Shown here piece after piece: positions 56,807 to 64,000 of a stretch of DNA of 64,000 nt. How positions within the stretch are numbered: the stretch's first letter is position 1; the number at the start of each line of letters is the position of its first letter. Location of the stretch: the NCBI GenBank assembly GCA_035771175.1, contig CM069607.1:15942001-16006000 (forward strand). The letters run 5' to 3'. This DNA is from Paratinospora sagittata (lineage: Eukaryota > Streptophyta > Magnoliopsida > Ranunculales > Menispermaceae). A program made the position numbers and the translations under genes. The notes under the pieces were generated by a model that did not search any database, had not been told where the DNA came from, and worked only from the letters and a program-made list of their open reading frames with translations.

Positions 56807-58362
56807 CTTGTTGCTTTTTTATCACAATTTGAATTAATTAAAGTGGAAGATGCACTGAAAGATGAAAATTGGATTCTTGCTATGCAAGAAGAACTAGGAC
56901 ACTTTGTGCGAAACAAAGTATTAGAATTAGTTCCTAGACCTTGTCATCAATCTGTTATAGGAACCAAATGAATCTTTAGAAACAAAAAGAATGAACAAGG
57001 TATCACTGTCCGAAATAAGGCTAGATTGGTTGCACAAGGGTACAACCAAGAAGAAGGCATAGATTTCAAAGAAGCCTTTGTCCTAGTAGCAAGATTAGAG
57101 GCAATAAGGATGCTACTTGTCTATGCTTGTTACAAGGACTATCACTTATACCAAATGGATGTAAAAAGTCCTTTTCTAAATGTTTACATCAATGAAGAGG
57201 TATATGTGGAACAAACTCCAGGGTTTGAGGATGCTCAAGACCTGGAATATGTGTTCAAGCTCCACAAAGCCTTATATGGATTAAGACAGGCTCCAAGAGC
57301 TTGGTATGATCAACTGAGTTCATTTCTTTTAGATCATAAGTTTCATAAAGGAAAACTTGATCCACCTTCATTTATCAAACACCACAATGATAATATGCTT
57401 ATTGTTCAAATATATGTGGACGATATCATTTTTGGTGAATCAAACAAAGAAATGTATGACGAGTTTTCGAAATTAATGCAGAAGGAATTTGAAATGAGTA
57501 TGACGGAAAAACTTACATACTTCTTCGGCTTACAAATTAAGCAAATGTCGAAAAGCACCTTCATAAGCCAATCAAAGTATGCTAAGGAAATGGTTAAAAA
57601 GTTTCAAATGCACAATTTGAAATCGATTGATACTCCCTGTATCTCTGCAATCAAATTAGATAATGATGAAAAAGGTAAATTAATTGATTCAAAACTTTAT
57701 AGAGGCATGATTAGAAGTCATTTGTACCTAACAGCAAGTCGACCTGACATAATGTTCAGTGTCTGTCTTTGTGCAAGATTTCAATCTGAACCTAAAGAAT
57801 TTCATTTAAAATGTGTCAAAAGAATATTTAGATACATAAAGGGCACAACAAACTTAGGATTTTGGTATTCCAAAGGTACTACTTTTGATCTCAGAAATTA
57901 TGTGGACTCCGACTATGCCGGTAGTCTAACTAATAGGAAAAGTAACTCCGATTTTTGTCACTTTCTTAGAAATTCTTTGAGTTCTTGGTTTTGTAGAAAC
58001 AACATTCTGTGACACTATCCACAGTTGAAGCAAAATATGTTGCAGTTGGAAGTTGTTGTTCTCAGGTTCTTTACATGAAACAACAACTTCAGGATTATCA
58101 AATATTTATTCAATGTGCTGAGATTTTGTGTGATAATACTAGTGCTATTAATATATCTAAAAATCCTGTATTGCACTCTCGAACTAAGCATATTCGAGTA
58201 AGGCATCACTTTTTACGGGATCATGTGCAAAATGGAGAAGTCATACTTTCTCACATTGGATCCAAAGAACTACTAGTTGACATATTTACTAAAACCTTAC
58301 CAAAATACCAGTTCATTCATATTTTCGGAGAGCTTGGGATGTTCTCTAAGACCAATCTGTGA
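56807..58362 (+). pseudogene. pol: C2 copia reverse transcriptase and RNase H
   Basis: Open for 328 codons (57026-58012): [56 protein letters not shown], active site [26 protein letters not shown] and [14 protein letters not shown] one-base deletion at about 57999 (compare CKKQHS in C1) shifts the frame. RNase H continues in 58009-58362 with VEAKYVAVGSCCSQ, and ends DIFTKTLPKYQF..ELGMFSKTNL. This is the least damaged RT in the window. Confidence 0.95.
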
Positions 58363-58500
58363 TATTTTGATGCTTGCCTATATATGGGGAGATATATTTC
58401 ATGATACTTTACACTTTTTGATATTTCAAAAAAGGGAAAAAGTACTATCATTGAAGCATCATAAACTTAGGGGGAGCTTAACACTAAGGGGGAATCGTAG
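58363..58500 (+). other. C2 3' untranslated region with several polypurine tracts
   Basis: Purine runs at about 58382 (ATGGGGAGAT), 58428 (AAAAAAGGGAAAAAG), 58468 (TTAGGGGGAGC) and 58484 (AAGGGGGAATCG). This is the Sirevirus multi-PPT arrangement. No LTR follows; the sequence switches at about 58500 to pol copy C3. Confidence 0.75.
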
Positions 58501-59397
58501 TGATAGTTTATGTACTTTATGTTAAAGGGCTAAAGCATAATCTCTTGAGCATAAGTCAACTATGGGACAAGGGTTATGACATTTCATTTGAGGCAAATAG
58601 GTGCATTGTCTAGCATGTAGATGAAATTGTTGCATTCATGGCATCTAGACTTAAGAATGTGTATTGCACAAACTTCAATGACATGAAGAAACAAAATGTA
58701 ACATGTTCAAGTGCTATCTCTAGTAATGATGCATGGCTATGGCATAGGAGATTAGCTCATGTTAAGATGGACAACATATCTAGAATTGTTAAACATGATC
58801 TGGCCACGAGTATTTCGAAAGGACCTTACTCAAATGACAATGTTTGTGAACCATGTCAACTTACCCGATCATCATTTAAGAGCAAGAGGCATTAATCAAC
58901 CTCTAGAGCTCTCGAACTAATTCACATGGATCTTTTCGGACCAACCAAAACCAAAAGCTTAGGTGGAAAATCATATGTGTTTGTGATTGTTGATGATTTT
59001 ACTTGATTCATATGGGTATTTCTATTAGCTCATTAATCTGATGCATGTGAAATATTTATAAAGTTTTGTAAAAGAGTCGAAAATAAAAAGGGTTATAAGA
59101 TCAACATTATTAAGAATCATAGAGGTGGTGAATTTGATAATAAAAATATCGAAGAATTCTATAACAACCAAGGTTACACTCACCATCTATCAGCCCCTAG
59201 GACACCACAACAAAATGGTGTAGTTGAAAGAAAGAATAGAACTCTGCAGGAGATGTGTAGAACAATGCTTAATGGGTACAACTCCGCAAATCACTTTTGG
59301 GGTGAAGCTATTAAAAATGTCTGCTATGTAATGAACCGAGTTCTATTTAGAAAAGATTTGGATAAAACACCATATGAACTATGGAAGGGTAGAGTAA
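58501..59397 (+). pseudogene. pol: C3 second partial copia pol (protease end and integrase)
   Basis: Begins at DVLYVKGLKHNLLSISQLW and runs through LWHRRLAHVKMDNISRIV, CEPCQLTRSSFKSKR, LIHMDLFGPTKTKSLGGKS and PQQNGVVERKNRTLQEMC to YELWKGRV. It is collinear with 55516-56410 of C2 and better preserved in places (for example LWHRRLAH intact, Trp kept where C2 has TGA). Stops remain near 58612, 58894, 59005 and 59034. It ends abruptly at an LTR fragment. Confidence 0.92.
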
Positions 59398-59807
59398 AGT
59401 GTTTCTCATAGTTGTAAGCGGTCGTCTCGCTCCCTTAAGTTGAGATAAGTTCTCTCTCACCTGTGAGTAGAGAATAGGTCTTCTCATACCGCAAGTTGAG
59501 AAATGGTCCACTCACAGCCGCAAGTTGAGAAACGGTAGTTCTCACACCCGTAAGCTAAGAAAGTGTACCAGTTTGATCTTCACCCGTAAGAAGGTCCATA
59601 ATGAAGTTTGAACAAATCCTAACTGAGAAGGTTAAATAGGGGATGTAGGCACGGCCGAACCACTATAAATCTTGCATGCATTGTCCCATTTACATTTGTT
59701 TTATCGAATTGTTATAATTTGTTTTCATTATTCCGTACAATTTTAAGAAAGGTTAAAATCTGCTAAGTATCCAATTCACCCCCCTCTTGGACATATCTGG
59801 GCCAACA
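59398..59807 (+). repeat. Copia LTR 3' end fragment after C3
   Basis: Last ~410 bp of the C2-type LTR: the hairpin array with CACCCGTAAG loops, terminal hairpin GATCTTC/GAAGGTC with loop ACCCGTAA (59575-59596) and the GGGCCAACA end at 59807. It is followed at once by element G LTR sequence. Confidence 0.9.
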
Positions 59808-60435
59808 CAAGTTACACCACAGCAAGTACAATCAAGCATCTAGTGGCGACAACCTGACCTTATGGTCCAAAGCACACAGCAACTGGACAAACCATAAGTT
59901 GAGTGTCCCAAATAATAATGAGCAACAACTAAGAGATCCCATGAGTTCTAGTTCTTTAAGCAAAAACGACAAGACCCTATAAACTAGAGCACACAATACC
60001 TGGACAATCCCATCGGTCTCCAATGTTCCCTTTTTGTATAACAGTTCATATAAGATGATGTGTGCATGAATCAGTAGAACATCGTAACATCATAGATGGA
60101 TAATGCAATATAATCATCATTGCAAAGATAAGATACACAAACCCAAGCTTTCATTCCCACCTTTGGAAGTGTGAAGGCGTAATAACAGCGTATTCGAGAT
60201 TGCAAAAATTTGAGGAAAGCAAGAAGGAGAGAAAGAGAGTGGTTGTTGAACTGAGGCCCCCCTCTCTATTTATAGAAATGAGTCCCAGAAGGGGGCGTCC
60301 CTCAGCTTGGGGACGTTTCCCTCATGGGGACTTTCGCTGGTGTTGCATCGTATCTCGAAAACTTTTCACGTTGTTCCATTGAGCATCGACAGTTCTAGTG
60401 AATGAAAAAAAAATGCATTTTTAAGGGTTGTTACA
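59808..60435 (-). repeat. Element G 5' LTR, outer part
   Basis: Matches 44967-45567 of the 3' LTR, including CAAGTTACACCAC, the TATAAATA block (60267-60274, minus) and the LTR start TGTAACAACCC at 60435. The inner ~475 bp next to the PBS are missing. Confidence 0.9.
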
Positions 60436-61150
60436 ACGACCAACACAAAATTCAAAGTATGTCGTACTCTGACATACCTGAAACCTTATCAGCCTCTCTC
60501 TAAAAACCCAAGTTCTTAAAAAAACATAAAAAATGAAAGAGCAACCTCATAAATACGAGAAAAGTCACATGAATCAATATACAACCTAATAAGCATTTAT
60601 CAAAATTAATCATCATCCACAAAACCATATTTCCAATATCAAAACATATAACATATCTACATAACTTTTAGTGATCCTCGATTTTCATATAAAGCTCATA
60701 AAACTATCCCATATCCCATCTATGTAATAATATAGTGAGCAAATGACGAGCTCGGTGAATAATCCAACCTATGGTACAATGTATGCATCATATATAAAAA
60801 CATGAAATTTATCAAAGCAATCTAAATATATGCAATGGAGATCATAATTAACACATACATGTGGAATATAATTCATGATTACGCATTTGTTTCAAAACAA
60901 TGCAAATTTTGGTAAAATCTATCATCCTTCATGTTTCTTTAAAGTAATTGAGTGAATATTCTCCTCATGATGCACTGATGAGGAGTGAACCAACTTCAAA
61001 TTACTTATTTATCGAACCAAGCCGTTTTTATGTCTGTTATCTCTTTAATAGGAAAGCACCGACCAAGAGTACTAAACCATACATAAAGTGAGTTTCTTCC
61101 AAGCAATTCAGATCCATAGGAATGTTTCTCATGACAATTACTTAAGTACA
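60436..61150 (-). repeat. Gypsy LTR-like fragment, no gene seen
   Basis: AT-rich sequence with GAGCTCGGTGAATAA near 60749, the plus-strand view of a block also found in minus-strand gypsy LTRs here (AGCTCAGTGAATG in A). It ends where the H2 LTR begins. It may be the other half of fragment F (44203-44491), split by element G; a clear target duplication was not found. Confidence 0.45.
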
Positions 61151-62525
61151 TGTCACACCTCGCCCAAGCACGCCTAAATCGGTGGAACACTCACAGGCAG
61201 GGCGCGAATGCATTATAACAGTTACAGAGCGCAGGTACACAATTGAGTACAAATTTGCTTTCATTAAATTCAGAATGTATTTTTGTACAATATATAATTG
61301 AGGGAACATCCTCCCAAAATCACCTTATAAATAAACAAGGGGCACAAAATGTGGGCCCAAAAACCTCCACCTAGTCCACCCTAAACTCTTGTAAAAATGG
61401 TTAACAACAGGGTGAGCTATTGCCCAATGGGTAAAATAGTTCGTGAATATGACAGTTAATAAAGAAGACTTCATAATCAAACATCACATAATACAACATA
61501 GCATCATAAAAGGTACAATATGGATGTATCCATGACACCGTCTAGTAATGGTTATGTGATCGTATGTCACCCTGAGTTTACATACAGATGCTCATCCCAA
61601 GGTAAACCCGTGTTCACATTGTACGTCCCTCCCCAGGGACGTCGCCCTAAGTTCAAGTACAAATGTCCATCTTCAGGTAGACCCGAGTTCACATTGTACT
61701 TTCCTTCCCAGGGGAAACATCATGAATAATGAGCATTGCTCCAATAACTATTCCATAAATCAAAATAGTGAGCATCGCTCCAATAACTATTTTGTGGATC
61801 ACAAACCATCTACGTCCCTAGGTGGTTATGTATGACGACTATGCATGAGCAGGTCCGATTTTTACTAACATTAGACAGGGTATGGCAACATCTGGTGATA
61901 CTTATCAGGGTCAACATCTCCATGTGCGTTGTTAGGATGTCCAGTATCACTTGTGCAAGCAGATAGCTTTCAGATGAGACCAACTACACCAGTCTCCAAT
62001 CGAGAGGTGGGACACGAGGCCCGCTTAAGTACCAATCTTCTAGTGCAGCAACCTGCTTCCCGTTCACTATTCAAAGGTATTGAGGACAAGACTAAGTCTG
62101 GTTGAGTTAGATTAACCACTAATCCGGCATAGCAATAGTGTAATACATGAACTCCAAATATGCAGGCATAAGTATGACAGGTATGAACATTATACGCAAT
62201 AATGCAGTGTAAATGAATAATAGACATAATGATAAATGAATGAAAACTTTAATAAAAGTAATAAGAGACGCACAACCTATGTTTCATTCCCCACCTTCAG
62301 ATAAAACTTCCTTTTAGAACTGGAGCTTCTTCCCGAGCAGAACCGCCTTGCACCACGAGGTGAGTCTATAAGAGAAAGTCTCGAAAAGAAGAGAAAGAAA
62401 ATCACAATGAGAGTGATGAACCAACAAGGAGAGCAAGAGAAAAGCGTTGGTTGAGGTGTGAAAAAGAGAGGGGGGAGGGTCATTTTATAGAAAAAGGAAT
62501 GCTTGAACGTTCGGGCAGTGCCCAA
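61151..62525 (-). repeat. Element H2 3' LTR
   Basis: Plus-strand left edge TGTCACACCTCGCCC. A minus-strand TATAAAA near 62485 sits only ~40 bp from the right edge, so the U3 end appears shortened. It contains short tandem repeats at 61560-61800. The right boundary is approximate because no clean TG start or PPT is visible. Confidence 0.7.
61560..61800. repeat. Short tandem repeats in H2 LTR
   Basis: Two imperfect ~75-bp units share TTCACATTGTAC and TCCCAGGG (near 61612-61640 and 61688-61715). A ~45-bp unit with TGAGCAT(T/C)GCTCCAATAAC is repeated near 61731 and 61771. Confidence 0.75.
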
Positions 62526-64000
62526 ATTTTTATATTTTTTTTTGTTGTCTAAGTGAAATAGTACAATGTATCACATCATCAGCTATTACTAGAAAATAAT
62601 TTGTGGGTATTTCTGTTTAATTGTTTCTTCTAGTTCTCATGTTGCTTCCTCTACTCCGTGGTGATCCCAGAGTACTTTTACAAGTGGTATGCTACGTCAC
62701 CTTAGTTCTTAAGTTTTTCTATCTAGAATTTGTATCGCTCTTTCCTGATATTTGTTTCCTTCTTCAACTGGACTTCGACCAGACGGATGATATGTGAAGG
62801 ATCAGAGCGATACTTTTGAAGCATGCATACGTGAAAAACGTCATGAACCTTAGACATGGATAATGGAAGGGATAGTCGATAGGCTAGTTTTCTAATACGT
62901 TCAACGATCTAAAATGGATCGATATACCGTAAGGAGAGCATTCCTTTGATCCCAAATCATTTGACTCCACTTGTAGGCTAAAATTTTAGAAAAACCAAGT
63001 CCTCCTTGTCAAATTCTAGAGGTTGTTTCTGCATGTCGGCATAGCTCTTATGTCGGCTTTGTGCTACACGAAGTCGCTCCTTTACTAGTTTGATCTTCTA
63101 AGAAGTCTCTTGAACTAGTGCTAGCCCCAACTGCGGTCGATCTGCCATATCTAACCAGCATACCAGAGATATGCAAGGGCGACAATAGAGAGCCTCGAAT
63201 GGCGTCATGCCGATATTGGTTTGGTAGTTGTTTTTGTATACAAACTCAACCAAATGTAAGTGTTTTTCCCATCCGTCATGAAAGTCCAAAATGCAACAAC
63301 GTAACATGTCCTCCAAGATTTGGATTAGATGCTCTGACTGCCTGTCAGTCTGTGGGTGAAAGGTTGTGCTCATGGTGATCGTAGAACACATTCTACTTCG
63401 GAAGCTTTGCCAAAATTTTGATGTGAATCGAGGGTCTCGATTATAGACGATCGTGAGTGGTATGCCATGGAGATCTCTCTTTCATACAATTCGGCTAGCT
63501 TGGCGAGGTTATCCATGAACTTTATTGGTAAAAAGTGTGCAGACTTTGTAAGTCTGCCAATGAAAACTCAGATTGCATCTTTCCCTTTATTATTTCGAGG
63601 CAAGGCCGTAACAAAATTCATTGCAATGTTCTCCCACTTCCATTCTCCAATAGGTAAAGGATGGAGAAGTCCAGAAGGAAGTATGCATTCTGTCTTCACT
63701 TGTTGGCAAACGAGACATCGAGCAACGACATCTGCAATAACCTTCTTCATTCTGGAAAACCAGAATTGTCGCTTAACATCCTTATACATTTTGTCTTCCC
63801 CAGGATGCATAGCGAACCTCGAACAATGCATCTTGGTAAGTACATCTTTCAGAACTTCAGGATCGTTGGGTAAGCAGAGACTTTTTTTTGTAGAAAATGG
63901 CCCCATCATCGGAGACTAACTAGTGAGGAAGGTCCTGTCAGTGAGTAGAAGTTCTATTTTCTCCATTAACATGGGGTCGTTGGCTTGAGCTGCTGAAGTT
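62526..64000 (-). pseudogene. pol: Element H2 integrase, runs off window
   Basis: Minus strand, from the right: zinc domain (63568-63909) with HCSRFAMHPGEDKMYKDVKR and CLVCQQVKTE, core with MNFVTALPR, IVYNRDPRFTS (Asn where the second catalytic Asp is expected), PQTDRQSEHLIQILEDML and GMTPFEALYCRP. The C-terminal part is seen near 62800-63100 (FHVCMLQKYRSDPSH, IVERIRKLAYRLSLP) with many stops. RT should lie beyond the right edge. The chromodomain end near 62600-62700 is poorly preserved. Confidence 0.88.

Larger units (their letters stand above)
51799..59807 (+). mobile_element. Ty1/copia compound C2/C3 (Sirevirus-like)
   Basis: C2 has a full 5' LTR (51799-53848), PBS, gag, pol and PPT region to about 58500. 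It is followed directly by a second partial pol copy C3 (58501-59397) and the last ~410 bp of an LTR (59398-59807). The left flank is the protease of element G, the right flank is the G 5' LTR, so one simple insertion cannot explain it. A recombination or deletion between two copia copies in G is likely. Confidence 0.85.
44492..60435 (-). mobile_element. Ty3/gypsy element G, interrupted by two copia insertions
   Basis: 3' LTR (44492-45567), PPT, an unusual ORF region (45581-46482), a split integrase tail (46483-46575 and 49645 on), integrase, RT, protease up to 51798, then the outer part of the 5' LTR (59808-60435). Gag, the PBS and the inner 5' LTR are missing. Copia element Cs lies within the integrase tail, and copia compound C2/C3 bridges protease and 5' LTR. 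The LTR parts match each other across the copia block (44967-45567 and 59808-60435). Confidence 0.87.

Noticed and set aside
63467..63919. Plus-strand ORF of 150 aa
   Set aside because: Antisense of the H2 integrase zinc domain and core.

Overview
This window is plant nuclear DNA made almost entirely of nested, decayed LTR retrotransposons. The basis is plant-type Ty3/gypsy and Ty1/copia proteins, tRNA-iMet and tRNA-Asp primer-binding sites (PBS), LTRs of 1.1-3.2 kb, polypurine tracts (PPT), 5-bp target-site duplications (TSDs) and premature stops in nearly every reading frame. I found no convincing host gene, tRNA, rRNA or CRISPR array. The context suggests repeat-rich (pericentromeric-type) heterochromatin of a flowering plant; the species cannot be read from the sequence.

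Layout. 1-11691: chromodomain-type gypsy element A on the minus strand (left LTR cut by the window edge), with a solo LTR of its own family inserted in its integrase (2111-4831). 11692-12301: a gypsy LTR fragment. 12302-30425: copia element C1 on the plus strand, opened by a four-level nest. An Athila-type solo LTR (13827-26127, TSD TGCAT) contains a copia solo LTR (14539-25376, TSD AAGAT/AAGAC), which contains gypsy element B (16200-24519), a tandem recombinant with two ~3.1-kb LTRs. 30426-44037: a cluster of Athila-related pieces (D1 minus, D3 LTR plus, E minus, D2 plus) and small gypsy and copia scraps. 44492-60435: gypsy element G (minus), broken by a collapsed copia element (46576-49644) and by a copia compound C2/C3 (51799-59807). 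60436-64000: further gypsy LTRs and the integrase end of element H2 (minus).

How the parts relate. Each element once carried gag (capsid), protease, reverse transcriptase/RNase H and integrase between two LTRs. The gypsy elements A, B, G and H2 have the order RT-RNase H-integrase; A, B and G have recognisable chromodomain-like integrase ends. The copia elements have integrase before RT and show Sirevirus features: a coiled-coil gag with two zinc knuckles, several PPTs, and LTRs full of palindromes.

Most interesting points: (1) D1 and D2 share the same internal deletion, which fuses the start of RT to the integrase tail. They look like an amplified gag-protease-only, non-autonomous Athila-derived family, and share a UAG between gag and protease. 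(2) The copia LTRs carry two arrays of small hairpins; in the downstream, presumably transcribed array the loop is conserved while the stems change with pairing kept, as expected for a selected RNA structure. (3) Element B joins its PBS directly to RNase H, and its two LTRs differ in minisatellite copy number and in one locally divergent patch. Identities quoted are by-eye estimates.
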